A DNA stretch of 64,000 bases from Trochalopteron elliotii (lineage: Eukaryota; Chordata; Aves; Passeriformes; Leiothrichidae): assembly GCA_024734555.1 (NCBI GenBank), contig JANPWX010019821.1, positions 267,982 through 331,981 on the forward strand, written 5' to 3'. Made by a program: the position numbers and the translations under genes. Each line of letters opens with the position of its first letter. Position 1 is the stretch's first letter. The notes under the pieces were generated by a model, which saw only the letters and a program-made list of their open reading frames with translations, was not told the origin of the DNA and did not search any database. Shown piece by piece: positions 1-13,340 of the stretch.

Positions 1-2436
1 TTCCAGCAAAATTTCTCTGGTTGTGGGATTTCAGCTGACTAGGCCCCAGGGGTATTAAGAGACTGAAAAGCCTTTTTTGAGATAGCATGATGTAATGGAC
101 AAATCCTAATATAGGTGTTGATTTAAATGTGAATCTGTTCACTGAAGAGATGCCTTCCTCTATAGTTCCATTGAGATTCAAGTCTAAAGTGATCATTCAT
201 GTTAAATTGACATTAAAATCAACTCATTTATTTTAATCCAATTTTTTCAGACATTCACAGGTCAAAACAGCAGAAAAGGATGCTGCTAAGTTAAGACTAG
301 AAACTTGGATGTAGAAAGTGCACATTCATCTCTCAGAATCAAATCCCTCAGAAGCAAATATCAATGGAACATACCTAAAATTTCATTTGCAATAAACTAC
401 AGTTAAAACATCCAATTACGATAACATGTCATGACATATATTGATCCCTCTTTGAGCTAAGATTAAAGCCTCCACACAGGAAGCAAAAATATTTGGCTAG
501 CCAAATATAAAGTTCTTCCTCCCTTTGTATGAATGTTCTTTCAGATTTTGCTGAAACATTTGAAGTTCCTGTTCTGAGCTCACAGTTTATTACCAAGCCC
601 ACGGAAAGGAAAGGAGAATTTAGAATCAGCTAAGTAAATACTAGTATCTTTCCCAAATTCTTTCCAGGAATATAAAAGTCATTTATCTGTAGCATCTCCT
701 TTTTCCAAGGGTGCAATTTACATGAAGCTGAATGAAGAGGTAATTTATTCTGCTATTCATTATGACTAAAAATGTAAAACTTTTAATTGCCTTTTATTTA
801 CATATTTATTTCTCATTTTTCTCTGGAAAACATCCATTCTGTTCTGGTTTTAATGCAGGGGATTTTTAGATTGACCTACTTCCAATTTTTATTACTGCTG
901 ACACATATTTTATTTTCTTTGGTAGAGAGCAAACAATAATGAAACAGGTAATCAGCATGGATGTAGGTCACCAAAAGTGTCCCTGTTTTGTTAGTGTTCT
1001 CTGTTAGGAGTATACAAATAGGCATCCAAAATCAGAGACACTCCCAACCCTGATCCCAAAATGAGAATTAAAATCTCTGCCTCTGACAACACATGATTAT
1101 AATTCACCACAGGATTCAGAGCTACTTTCAGATTTGTTGAAGCTAGATATGGTGATGAAGAGCAAAATAGAATCCAAGAAATCAGTCAGTACTTTATAAG
1201 TAACTTCTTCACGTAAAAAAATAATCAGATATATTACTTCAGCCTCGTCATAATTTTATTCCAATACTGGAGAGCAATTTTTTTATGAACAAGCTCTGTT
1301 GAAACATAGTAACAGCTTGAAATTGTCAAGGTAGGTAACTAGGCATGCTGTCCTTAGAAGCAAGGTAGATGGCAAGGAGCAGAAGCAGAAAAGGTGGGAC
1401 AGATTCTGTCAGCAGCATTTGGCTCCAGCACACACACACATGCCATGCATTTCTGATTTAACCACACTTTACCCACACCAGATAGCAAGCCCACACAAAT
1501 ACAAATACATGTTTGTTTTCCTTCATTCTGTATTGACTTGTTTGACTAGAAATAGTGGCAGTGCTCTTCCACCTGCAGTGGCCTATGCACTGTTGATAGG
1601 AAGAAGTAATGATTTCTAACCATGCAGTCCTATGATTCTGCATCCTTCTACAACTGTAATTCAAAAAACTAATTTAAACACCTTGCACATAAACAGGAAG
1701 TTGTGTAGAATTAGCAGCTTGGAAAAGTGTAGCCAGAGCCTTCACATTTACCTGGCACAGAGAAACCCAAACAGAGAAAAAAAAATTCAGCTCATGAGTA
1801 CTCCAGCAATTCTTCCACTAAGTTAGTCCCAGCTACATTTAAAAGACAGAAGAACAACGTTGACCCAGATTGTGCCCATCTTCTAGTAGAATACCATCTT
1901 AAGTTATTTAATTCTAAAAGTTAAAGAAAACATTTCAGTGTTAGGAATATAAATGATTAAAGAATTGGTCTGTAAAACTCAAAAAGTTCCGTATCTATAC
2001 CCCCAACCCAGAATCAAGTCCTAATGAAGTATAGATGCAACAGGTCTCTTTGAAAGACCAGTTGGCCATTTTAAAACCCTATGTCAAAATACACGTTCTG
2101 AGCAGTGCACATTCGCCTCTTGTCTCCTTGTGCCATTTTATCTCAGGGTTCTCATTATAGATTTGTTTTCAGAAAGCAAGAATATTAATATTTAGGATAC
2201 ATGTTATTTTAGTTTAGTAACATTTTCCAGATTGTTGTGAAACACTATTTTAAATGTATGCAATACCCACCTACTTAAAATATTGATTATGCTTATTAAT
2301 TCACTACATCTTTCTCTGAAGTTTAATCAGTGTTTTATCACTTTTGCCTCTCTTGTGATATCAACCAACCAAGGAAAAACTCATGTAGTTTAGAGAGGTA
2401 AGTCAAAAGTATTTTGAGAATGTATGGTTCACCAAA
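1..2436. other. AT-rich unique sequence, no gene seen
   Basis: No frame here has codon structure, length or motifs that suggest an exon. The frames present are under 70 codons and overlap each other on both strands. No LINE, LTR or tandem repeat was recognised apart from short A or T runs and a short CA-rich stretch near 1,430. Confidence 0.6.
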
Positions 2437-2704
2437 TGTCGCAAGAGGACGCGAAAAGAACTACACTCACCCATCAGAATGTGAGATGCAAAGGAAAAAG
2501 GACTTTATTTGGGGAATTTCAACTTACATAGTTTTTGGGATTTGGTCAAGGATTGGGGGATGAGAGGAATGCCCCTCTCACCCCAGTGATCAACTTAGAA
2601 GTCCATCAGTTTGTCCTTCCTCCTGGAAAGGAATGTGTTTACCAAACATCAGTCTTTGTTTTTGTTACAATGCGTGAGAACTCTCCAGTCCAAGAATTAA
2701 AACA
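2437..2704 (-). mobile_element. Short LTR-like fragment (ERV relic)
   Basis: On the minus strand this stretch starts TGTTTTAATTC and ends GCGACA. An AATAAA polyadenylation signal (plus-strand TTTATT at 2504-2509) sits about 70 bases before the end, the usual R/U5 arrangement of an LTR. On the minus strand the sequence just past the end reads TTTGGTGAACC, which resembles the start of a TGG-type primer-binding site. No matching target duplication was found at these limits, so the start in particular is uncertain. It could be a solo LTR with eroded ends or the 3' part of a longer one. Confidence 0.45.
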
Positions 2705-3789
2705 ATGAGAAGACGGAAAAATCAGGGCAAAAATCAAATTTACTTAGGCATCTAAACCCAGTATTTAAGATAATATTCTTTCAATTATAATCCTTGCAAG
2801 CATTATAATTCATTTCAGTGAGGCACTGAAAATGAGCTGTACACTTCATTAGTAAAATTGAACAATATCCATACTTGCATAACTTTTTAAAAATAAAATT
2901 AATATTAAAATCATGGATAAAACTTTGTGATTAATACCTGTCTTCATTTTTAAACAAATTCTGCAAGATCAAATGATCTGTTATCCCCAGTAAACAAATT
3001 GGTACACATGATGCTGGCATACTGAAAGAATAAAAGATCTTTCCTTCCCAGTCCTTGACTCAGGTATATTATAATTTAAAGGTTAGGAGTGGGATCTTAA
3101 GTACTCTAATACAAATTTAGTGAGGGTATATAAATCCTAATAATTTAACTCTTTCCCTTTTGGCTCTGCTTGTAGATGAAAGCTTTTTAAATGCACTAAC
3201 AAGTTTAGGGGGTTGGGAAAGAGGGAGGGGGGAAGTAAAACTAAAATCAACATTTTTGATATTTCTTTTCTGATTACAACTTTTGATCTACCACCAAAGA
3301 GGAAAAATCTCCTTGACTATTATATATCTGTAAATGAGATGGACAATGCACTCTTGCTTTTGCAGTAGAGGACAACTGTCATTTCCACACTACTCAAATG
3401 TATCCACATATCCACTTGACTGAAAACCAAAATATTTTAAATTCTGTCTTGGAACAGTATAGTCATGGGCATCTCAGAACAGGACTGCTGAGTGAAAACT
3501 AACTCAGCAACAGCAGAAACATGTACTCCTTACATACTGAAGAATTTTTTCACAGAATAAGAGAGGTTAAACTGGCAAAGAAAAACTGAAAACTTTTCAG
3601 TCCAGCTGAGCAAGCTCCAATCCTTTTTAAGATATCAAGTCTTTAATATTCTTCCACTCATTTCTAGCAATGCAAGAATAGTATCTCATATGAAATTAAT
3701 GGCTTTAAACTGCCTTGAAAGCCACTGCAAATCAAATCTAGAGCCAGTTCTTAGCCACTAGAGTACAGACATAAAATAATTTAATTATA
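2705..3789. other. Unique AT-rich sequence
   Basis: No gene or repeat was recognised. There is a short G-rich patch near 3,210-3,235 but no reading frame of interest. Confidence 0.55.
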
Positions 3790-4232
3790 GAGTCCTGGAA
3801 TTATAGGATAGTTTTATTTGGAAGGGGCCTTAATGATTATCTAGTTAAGATTTGCTGTCCCTGGGGAGGAACACCTTGCACCTAGACCAGATTGTTCAAA
3901 GCCCTGTCCAATCCAGCCCTCAACACCTCCAGAGATGAGGCATCTACAGTCTCTCTGGGCAACCTGTTCCAGTGTCTCATCATCCTCATATTTATTAATC
4001 TATAATATTTTATAATATTATCATATTTCTTCCTAATATTTATTCCAGATCTACCTTCTTTCAGTCTAAAGCCATAACTCCCTTTTATATCACTCCTATG
4101 ACCCTCCCCAGCTCTCCTGTAGGCCCTGTAGGTACTGTAAGGTATCCACAGAGCTTTCTCCAGGCTGAACAACCCCAGTTCTCTAAGCTTGTCACAGGAG
4201 AGGTGCTCCAACCCTCTGATCATCAAACACAA
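3790..4232 (-). mobile_element. CR1 LINE, 3' end with ORF2 C-terminus
   Basis: The minus-strand frame 4232-3882 encodes a 116-residue piece of the CR1 ORF2 C-terminal region. Landmarks are RGLEHLS near the start, a LRELGLFSLEKALW block, an IRKKYDNI block and RHWNRLPRE near the end. Past its stop, the sequence toward 3,790 is a typical CR1 3' UTR with the complement of 'ggaaggggccttaatgattatctag'. The reverse transcriptase core is absent, so this is a 5'-truncated copy, the usual outcome of CR1 target-primed insertion. It has no function as a gene. The frame is still open but several family-typical residues are changed, suggesting an old copy. Confidence 0.9.
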
Positions 4233-5804
4233 TCAAATCTTATGTTCTAGCAAACATAATATAGAACAAAAGGTGTTATGAGTAGGAACAGCATGAAGAG
4301 ATCAAAATAAGAAGGATCTATTTCATTAAGGTTTTGGGATCTAGAGGAATAAACACAAGCTATCAAGAATAAACAAAACTAACTTGAATAAAAGCCAAAA
4401 GATATTCAAGAGAAGATGAAAGCTCTGTAAAGCCAAAGATTTCTGGAAACAAAATAATATTAAACACTGTTTAATCTTTATCTACAAACAATAAATACCC
4501 CCTTAAAAAAACCTACCAGATAATTGTCTGTTATTCAGAGAGGTTCAGATGTTGACCCATTAGTCAGGCAGATTTTAACTATGAAACTCTGTCACAGAAA
4601 CTTTAAAAATATGTACTTTGCGTAAGATAATGATAAGGTGACAACCTAGATATATACTTCTTTAAAGACCAAACAATGAGAAGTGCAGAATTTCAGAGAA
4701 GAGAAATGACAGAACTTTACAGTGGGGTATAAATTTAAAACTCCATCCTCTGTTTTGTGACTAACAAACCAAAAATGAAATTGTGGATCTTCTGGAAGAA
4801 AAAACCACAAATATAACAGGAAGTTTTAAAAATAATGCCATGCAACTATCAGGGGCTTCTCAGTTCAAAATGAGTCACATGAGAGACAGATAGACCCTGT
4901 AGGGGTATGCATGTAGGTGCATGGTCAGCATGACTGAAAATTTTTCCTGCCTAACAGTTCCCAAAACATAAAGGTGTGTGGTACTCAGAAGTCCAAAGAC
5001 TTACTTGACCTCTCCAATGAAAAGCAGGTAGCCTTAAACCAAGACAATACATGAAGATCGTGCAAAGGAGCATAAAGGTGTAGATGTACTGTTGTATGTC
5101 GAATTTAAATGCCCTCATATAAATGTGGGTAGATAACAGTAAGCACAGAAATAAGTTCTCCATGAACCTCTTCAAAAAGCATAGCTCTAAGAATTTTGGC
5201 TGCAGTCAAAAGCTGCTATCTCCTGCTGATACATATAAAAATTTAGTTAGTCAAGCAGAGGAAATTTTATTTTGTCTGTAAGTGACTGATTTTAAAAAAT
5301 TACTACCTTCATAAAATTTCTTAGGGAAGGGCAGTATTACCTGATTCCTATATGTAAGTAATTTAATGACATTCTCAAAAGACAAACGATGAACATAGTC
5401 CAGATCCTGAGAATATCCCTGTTCTTCTTCCAGTTATCAGAATATAATTCAAAGTTAGAAATGTACCTGTCATCTTGACCAAAGATACCCTGCCTTGGTG
5501 AAAGCAGGGCTGAAATTGCCAGAGCAGTTAAAGATGAAGATCTGAAGAGACACAGTCACTTCGGTGATCACTTTTCAGTTCTGAATAGGTCTTTAAGAAG
5601 CATCAGGATGGTAGCAGGAAGTGTTATAGAAAGTACATTCTAAATTATTTTTTATTTAGGGATTAAAAAGCAAAAATATAAGCGAAGTGCATTGTGAACT
5701 GAGCTGAAACAGTAACACTGAAGAATTTCAAGGTTTATTGTGTGAGAAAAAATGGAGATAAAATCAAATAAAGACTTTCATAAAATTGCAAACTGTCTCT
5801 GTGA

Positions 5805-5866
5805 CCAAAAAACCCCAAAAAACCAAAACCAAACAAAACCACAAACAAACAAATAAACAAACAAAA
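5805..5866. repeat. A/C-rich (CAAA)n-like simple repeat
   Basis: The plus strand is an imperfect run of C-A-A-A units with CCAAAA interruptions. Confidence 0.8.
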
Positions 5867-7200
5867 GTGTGTATCTTTATTTCACTATTAAAAAATCTTC
5901 TTAAAAATTACACTTCTTGGACATTTTTCTAGGCAGAACGAAAACAAAGCAGTGGACAATGCACATCAGAACTATTTTTGTTATCAAGCTATACATGCAG
6001 ACATGTATGTGTTATAATGACAAGGGTTTTCCACAGAGATATTGCTACATTTCTTATTATAGCTTGAAAAGAACCTAGTCTTGTTACAGCATACTTCAAA
6101 ATCATTGAATTTCCATTTCTCAGGTCTTCTGATCTTGGAGTTCACCAGCTTTTCCCTCCCTAAGGATAACAGTGTATAAGCACAACAGAAAAAGCTATGG
6201 TCACATCTTTGTACAGCTAAAATGGGCTTGACACTTTACCACTGTCTACACATAAGATATTTCTGACCTTAAAAATTATCTGTCCTAATGTACCAAAATT
6301 CTGTACCTTTTGCCATTTTCAGGATGAAAGGTAAAAAAGAGAAGAAGTGGGTGTTTTTATGGACAGATGGTAACCATATAGCCATACAATTCTTGACCCT
6401 GTCCAGTGCAGGGATATGGGTTGCAGTAGACTATTGGCAGACCTATTGAGGAACGTGAGACAGGGAAGGGCTTTTCAATTAGTACAAAATGCATTAAATG
6501 CAGATGTGTAGAAGACTAATCCTTTTTTTCACACCTTCCTTCTTGGGTTGAGGACCCACGCTGGTTTGCTGAGATTTTTTCTGTTTCCCTGCCAAGCACT
6601 TTACCTATAGAAAGCACCAATTTCTCAGTCTCATTAACACCAATCTACCATTCACAAATTCACAAGTCCAATGAGTATCACTTGCAATGTTTTAACTTCG
6701 AGGTTGGCAGAGCTGACAATTTGCAATAATGTACATTCTTGTGACCTAGCAAATGACATTTAGAATTTTCACCTACTGCTAAGAAAAGCCAGTCTCATTA
6801 ACTAAACACCCTGCTCCTATATACACCTAATGTGGGTTTTGTCTCACCTTCTAGTTTGTCTTCCACCAGGAAAAAGCAGACAGAGGAGGCAGACTGACCA
6901 AGAGCAACAAAAAATATATTTTCCTTAAACTGGATTTTTTTTACCATCTGCTTTCCCTGCACTTTGAGAAGCAGTAGAAAACCCAGTTTTGTCTCTTTTG
7001 AACCATTTTTCACATTCCTACACAAACCTCAACAAACCTCCACCTCAGGACAGCGTTCAACACAGATATGAGCTCCTCTGAGAACCCTTTTCCCATCAAG
7101 CTCCTTTGTCTGCTTTAGCATCCCTCAGTTTTGGTGCATCTGTGGTGTGAAATTCAACTCTGCTGCCTACCTAGCTCACAGAATACATAAAGGACATCCA

Positions 7201-7223
7201 AAAAATAAAAAAAAAAAAAAAAA
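7201..7223. repeat. Poly-A run
   Basis: A run of A with a single T interruption. No LINE or SINE body was recognised immediately upstream, so it is not assigned to a retroposon. Confidence 0.8.
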
Positions 7224-8381
7224 TCCAAGTTTTCCTCTGCCCCCAAAATCTCATTTTATGTTTTAGAGATGCAATCTTTTAATTGACAAATGGCAATGGC
7301 ATACAGGTTTTTCTGCCGTCCATACATTGACTGGATCCTAGTGTGTGGTCTTGTGGACACAGCTAAACTGAAAAAGACCTGTGATTTTCAAAACAAAAAT
7401 TCTCCCAACAGACACACAAGATTTTTCTAGGAATTCCATGTGCTGCTTGAAAATCTCATTATAGCAGAAACTGCCTTCCAAAGTACCATTTACAAGCTGT
7501 TATCTCTGGTTTATAGTCAGTCTTAGAAAGAAAACACTGGCTAAACTTTTTTTTTTAATATTTTGTATTTTATGGGTTTTTTCCACTGAAACAGAAAGCA
7601 TTAAAAAGGTGTCAAATAGCATTTAACAAATTGAACAGTAAAAAATAAAAATAGAAGTGATTTAACATTCCTACACAATGAAATACCAATCATGTTAATA
7701 TACAATAAATTGGAATCATAGAATGAAAAAGAAGGTAGAAAAATCTTCTTACGAGTTCCAAACAGAAAATTTGCATTTTAAAGCTTTCTCAGATTTCTAG
7801 AAATGAGGCCGCAATGTGTAAGATCATAGTATAGGAAAAGCAGAAAAGAGTAGACTTACTGGATCACTGAGTCAGAAGGACTAAGAAATATTCTAACTCT
7901 CAGCATCCGTTATGTATTCTCACTGGTCATCAGGAAAATGAGAATGCACTGCACCTTACAAAATCAATAACTAAGAGATATATTATTTCTCTATATGACC
8001 ATACATTTGATTTCAGACATTAAAGAATTCCTTACATATGCTTTAGAAAATATATAGGTAGCAAAATATACATCATCTTCTTACCTTATACGGAATTTGA
8101 GCTACATTTGGCAAGTTCTCCAATTTCTTTCCAAACATTATTGCTGGTTTAATGATGCTCTGTTATTTAATTGTCCTATAACCACTGACAGCTGTGGTAA
8201 AACAACAGCTTCAAACCATGCCTCTCATGGGTGGCAAAGCTGTAAGGGTGTTCTCTATCTCATACATGCTATCAAGGCACAGGTAGTGGAGAAAAAATGG
8301 TAATAGATAGGACATTACAGAGATTTTTTTTTTTTAGAACACTGAATCTAAATTTTCAGTCCAGTTCTGGATCTTAGGATG

Positions 8382-9546
8382 TGTGGTGGGTTGATCCTGG
8401 CTGGATGCCAGGCACCCACCAAAGCCTCTCTATCACTCTCATCTACAACTGGACAGGGGAGAGAAGATATGATGGAGAGTTCATAAGTTGAGATGAGGAC
8501 CAGGAGAGATCACTTACTATCCATGGGCAAAACAGACTCAGCTTAGGGAAATTAATTGAATTTACTACTAACAAAATCAGGGCAGGATAATGAGAAGTGA
8601 ATCTTAAAAAACACCTTCCCCCCACCCCTAACTCTGTCTCCTTCCTGTAGTTGCACAGGGAGACAGAGAATGGGGGTTATGGTCAGTTCATCACAAGTTG
8701 TTTCTACTGCTGCTCAGGGAGAAGAGTCCTTCCCCTTTTCCAGCAGGGTGTTCCTCCCATAGGACTCCATGAACTTCCCCAGCATGAGTCCATCCCATGG
8801 GCAATTGTTCTCCATGGACTGCTCCAATGCAGGTCACTGTTCCAGAGGGTGCAGTCATTCAAGGACAGACTGCTCCAGTGTGAGTCCCTCTGAGAAATTC
8901 CAAGTCCTGTCAGGAAAGCTGCTTCAGCATGGGCTCCTCTCTCCTCGGGTCTGCAGGTCCCTGACAGGAGCCTGCTCCAGCACAGGGCTCCCATGGGGTC
9001 ACAGCCTCCTCTGTGGCATCCACCTGCTCCAGCCTGGGTCTCCTGCACAGGCCTCCCAAGGGTCACAACCCCCTCTCAGGCATCCACCTGCTCCAACCTG
9101 GGTCTCCTCCATAGGCTTCAGGTGGATCTCTGCATCCCCATGGGCCTCAATGGGCTGTAGAGGCACAGCTGCTTCACCATGGGCTGCACCACAGGCTGCA
9201 GGGGAATCTAAGCTCTGGTGCCTGAATCACTCCCTCCCCCTCTTTCTTTCTCTGACTTTGGTGGCTGCAGAGTTGCAGAGTTGTTCCTCTCATACATTCT
9301 CACTTCCATGTTCCCTGGATGCAATTACATCTGCTAATTCATTTTTTTTTTCCTTCTTAAGTTGGTTATCATAGATAGAATGTTACTGTCATTCCTGATT
9401 GGCTCAGCCATAAGCAATTTTGGGTCCATCCTGGAGCCAGGGGGTGTTGGCTCTACTGGACATGGGGGAAGGTTGCAGCAGCTACTCACAGAAGTCATCT
9501 CTGTAGCTCCACAGCTACCAAAACCTGTCCACACAAACCCAAAAGA
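8382..9546 (-). mobile_element. Solo LTR, avian ERVL type (minus strand)
   Basis: The plus-strand left end is TGTGGTGGGTTGATCCTGG and the right end is ACACAAACCCAAAAGA, the two ends of a long avian ERVL-class LTR as I know the family. On its sense (minus) strand there is an ATTGG box region (plus 'tgattggctcagcc' near 9,396), a TATA-like CTTAAGAAGG (plus 9352-9361), and a degraded polyadenylation signal (plus TTTACT at 8561-8566, one base from TTTATT). The flanking pentamers, ggatg (8377-8381) and ggacc (9547-9551), agree at only three of five bases, as expected of an old insertion. No internal retroviral sequence adjoins it, so it is a solo LTR. The 201-codon plus-strand frame (8,769-9,374) and the 120-codon minus-strand frame inside it are chance frames. 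Confidence 0.85.
8770..9120. repeat. Degenerate tandem repeats inside the ERVL LTR
   Basis: The motif CTGCTCCAG or a close variant, usually followed by 'c.tggg', recurs at least six times at irregular spacing. This is a minisatellite-like expansion inside the LTR, part of the family structure rather than a separate element. Confidence 0.65.
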
Positions 9547-11193
9547 GGACCCCTTACACTAGTGTGAAATAGCTTTGGTCCACATACAATTCCTGTTTTA
9601 TAATCTGAAACAGTTCTGTTGGAAACTGTGTATGTCCTGATGTCAGGCTAGGAGAAAAATATCTGAAAACTTCCCCACTTAACATCTGATTAGTCAGGCG
9701 TCATGGGGGAGAGTGACTTTCACTTCATATGTTCTGTCATATTGAACAGTTTACTTAATGTACCAATACCACACACATTAGCAAAGTACACACCAGAAAA
9801 AGCATCCTTTCATGCATTACATGTGATCAGAAAGCTGGGACCTCATTTCCTAAATGTTCTGTTTTATTTTCTAATTGAGTATCAGAGGAACTCCTTGCTG
9901 GGTGTAGGTTCTTAGGCAATTTCACATCTCTCTGGTTCCATAGCAACAAAGGGTAGAGAAGCAGGCACAAGTTCATCAGTATATGCCTGACTAAAACGCT
10001 TCATTAATCTGTGCAGTTTTTGTCCCTCCTGGTAACAAATGGATTAAAGCAGGTATAACTAACATATTCCCCCATCAGCCTTTCTGCTGTGTCTTCACAG
10101 CAGGCTTCATTTCAGATGATTTTGAGAGCACTTTTTCCCCCTATAAACTTTCTTAAACAGAACTGCCAGAGCTAATTTCAAAATTAACAATTCTTCTATA
10201 ATGTGTAGCTCTTGTCAGGCATTATTTCTCTAATAAACTCTCAAAGATAGTAATAGAAGCTTCCATGCTCCTCACTGCATTACACCATGAATACATTGAC
10301 ATTTCATCCAAGTTAGGTTTCAAAGGCTTCAAAATAGATCAAAGCTTCATTGAAAAGGCCTGATTTATTCATGACAGCTACATAAAATCTGTATTTAATC
10401 TCTGTTTAATCCAGTAAAATAAAAGACACATAGTATTTTATAAGATTAAAAATAGAGAATTTAAAAATCAAAAAAGAAAGATGTTTTCAGTAGAAACCAG
10501 AGATATTTTTCCACCCACCATCAATGCTAAACAATTCAAATAACTGAAGACAGTCACTGTTTCTTTGGCCTCTACACTTCAGATTAAAAATAAGTACTAG
10601 TTCTTTTATAACACCTTGTTTTCAATATGCACTGTTATAGCAGTCTTTTCAACTGGTAGCTACAGAGGATGTGACTAAGACCACATTCTGCTAAAGCTGC
10701 TTGAGCTCAATACTTCCCTGGAAAGCTTTGCACAAATCCTCACTTCAGTGGGGGGTGAGAGTATATCACATCTTCAACACAATTTGAAGTGTATGGAATA
10801 AGGTTCATAATGAATTCTAGCCTGTACCATGTTCAGAGAAAAAAAGGTGGCATTAAAAAGAAATTTCTATCTCCTTTTCTTCCAACAATACATAATCTCT
10901 AAAACTTCAAGAAATTACATACACCCCTCTGCTACTGACTAACTGAGCTCACCTTTCTCTGCCACCTTTCATTGAAGCAGATGTACTTCATAAGAAAATT
11001 AATACAAATTTCTTCACAAGTAGAAGGATTTTTTTCATTGTTCACAAGCAATCTGGGGTGAAAGCACATAATGAAAGCACGTAACTTTGTCTAGGAATTT
11101 TAAAGAGTTGGTGCTCTGAAAGAAAACATATGATGCAGATTTAACAATAGGTAAAGTGACTTGGCAAAGGAAAAAGAAACAAGTTCAAGTCTT

Positions 11194-11250
11194 TAACAAC
11201 AACAAAAAAAAAACAACCAAAAAAAAACAAACCCACACCAAACAACACAA
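11194..11250. repeat. A/C-rich simple repeat
   Basis: Runs of A interrupted by C, of (CAA)n/(CAAA)n type. The 86-codon plus-strand frame crossing it owes its Lys/Gln/Thr-rich start to this repeat and is not a gene. Confidence 0.75.
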
Positions 11251-12639
11251 GTATTTCAATGGTCTTTTTTTCTCTTGGACTTTGCCAAATTTTGATTGGT
11301 TACAGCATGAAAGTCCTAAAATGATGTCTTTCACTTTAGAATTAAAACTTGGCATTCCACAGAGGCCACACCCATCTACCTATCCATGTAAAATCCTCAT
11401 TCATGTGCAAAAGTGAAATTTCCTTAGTGAATCCAGCTGCATTTGTTAAAGAGTTCATATATGTTTGGGGGACATGCAGCATTAGCACTGTTTTCATCTA
11501 CCCAGGTGCCTCCTAGATGGCTTCTCCAATACATTTCCTTCTCTCTTTGTAAGCCTTGTCTATGTAGAGCTCTTATAAAGAAGCTCCAACAAACAGCTTG
11601 CTATTTGTCTTGCTGTTAACACTGCATATAAGGCTGCAGTTTAATCCTTACAGAATTATTGCCTTGTGTGGCTAACCAGTTTTCACAAGAATTGCCACTT
11701 GAATTTATGAAAAGAATGTGCTACAATATCAGTTCCTATTTAACTTTCTATCTCTTCCTCTGATCTCTTCCAAATGTAGTGTCAGTAATTAATAGAGAGA
11801 AGTGAGACTACTTGTTGCTTCTTAGGATTTCCATCCTTTGAATAATGGAGCGAAATAGCAGTTTGTCTCTTTTATCCTTTCTTTACTTTCCTAAATTCTG
11901 GAGTATCTGAAAAAAAAATTGTGCAAACTCCTAAAATAAAGGAAAACATTACCTCCAGCAGATTATTCAGGGTCTTTTACTGTTCTTTTAAACTAAGGAA
12001 GTAGCCCAAGACATTCCAATTTTTACTGCTACTTATGCTTTCATTTCTATTAGATGGCATGTTTTAACCTTATCTCTCTTAAAATTAATTACATAATAGT
12101 AGAGAGATGGTCAAGATAGTGGAGGTTCATACTGACAAGAGAAATCCATAGCTCTTGGCTCTTATATTGTGGAAGATTTTCTTCTCTGTCTCCTGATCCC
12201 ACATCCTCCACCCCACTTATACTGTTATTTTTCCCCACCTTTCCACACCAGAAATAGGGTCAAAGATCAATATCTCAGTAGAATTTAAAAAATTAAATAA
12301 GTTGAAAAGGCACAGTGCTTGTGTCTGTCATCTTCTCTGCCTGCAGACAGTCATGACTACATTTCTGAACAGCAGTAACATAAGAAAATGATGCTCTGAC
12401 TTTCTAAAAGGCAATTCCTGTCAGCTTAATGCCTCTCTATAAAATGGAATTAACTTCAACACAGAAAAGGGGTAGGTGGACGGGAAAAAAAGTAAGGTAC
12501 TGTACACAAACGTTGATTGCGGCTCCACTCCTTTAGGCCAAGAACACCACCTAGGAAGAACAGAAGTGAACAGATTTGATTCACTTAATAGACTTTAAGT
12601 GCCTCAGGACACAGCATAAACTTGTATCACATTATCAGA

Positions 12640-13340
12640 CAGGCCCCCTCATGGTGTCAATGTCTGTAAAGGCTCATGAATATGTAAATAATATATGTAT
12701 CTTGGAAACATGCTTGACAAGAGAATAGCTAAAATGAACTGATTCTAGTTATAAGCCATCAGTATGCCATTCTTTATGTTTGAACAGGCAGCCTATTGCT
12801 AGGTGACAGATCATTAAGGCTATCTACTCAGTCAGCGGAAATGAAGAAATAATTTGTTCGTAATAACCTTCAGATGACCTCCCAGGCAAAACAAAGTCTT
12901 TAAAGAGCTATCCTTACTGATACATGTCATGCCTCTATGTGGGGCTCTTCTGGCTTCACAGTAATAGCAGGGCTGCTGGTGAAACAGAGCAATAAACACC
13001 TAGTGACAGGGCTGTAGTGTGAAAAGATCTCATCACCTGCCATCAACTGGCTGATGAATAATTCAGGCCTTCCCATCAGAGCTAGGGATTTTAGGCAGTG
13101 CCAGGTTACTGTGGAGAAAGCAAGCAGAAAGGAAACATTGCTGCCTTCAATCAAAGCCTCGCTAAGCCCACTTATAAGGCAATATCGCTAGGCACAATAA
13201 ATATACATGCATCAGATCATGCTCATCAACAAGCCCAAGTCTCAGGGATATTAGAGGCAAGATCTACTCAACAGACACAGGCCTCCCATGTAGATGCTGC
13301 TATTTGCCCTGTTGCTACAGATAGGTTAATTCATATCCAG
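12640..13340. other. Possible conserved noncoding block
   Basis: This stretch is compositionally balanced and free of recognised repeats. It has several homeodomain-like or GATA-like words ('gtgacagatcattaag', 'ctgatgaataattcagg', 'agatctcatcacctgcc') and lacks A/T runs, unlike its flanks. That is suggestive only; conservation cannot be judged from one sequence. Confidence 0.2.

Larger units (their letters stand above)
4233..8381. other. Unique AT-rich sequence with simple repeats
   Basis: No exon was recognised. The longest frame (74-75 codons, minus strand around 5.0 and 6.9 kb) has no family signature. Two low-complexity stretches are listed separately. A weak match to a CR1 3' end near 7,712 ('aatcatagaatg') is too short to call. 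Confidence 0.55.

Noticed and set aside
5805..5866. Possible array of direct repeats
   Set aside because: Units are 4 bases and irregular, with no spacer structure; it is a plain simple repeat. The same holds for the runs at 11.2, 15.1 and 50.5 kb.
7710..7760. CR1 3' end-like 'aatcatagaatg'
   Set aside because: Only about a dozen bases agree and no CR1 body follows.
8769..9374. 201-codon plus-strand open frame
   Set aside because: It lies entirely within the ERVL LTR and is built from its CTGCTCCAG repeats; no protein family resemblance.
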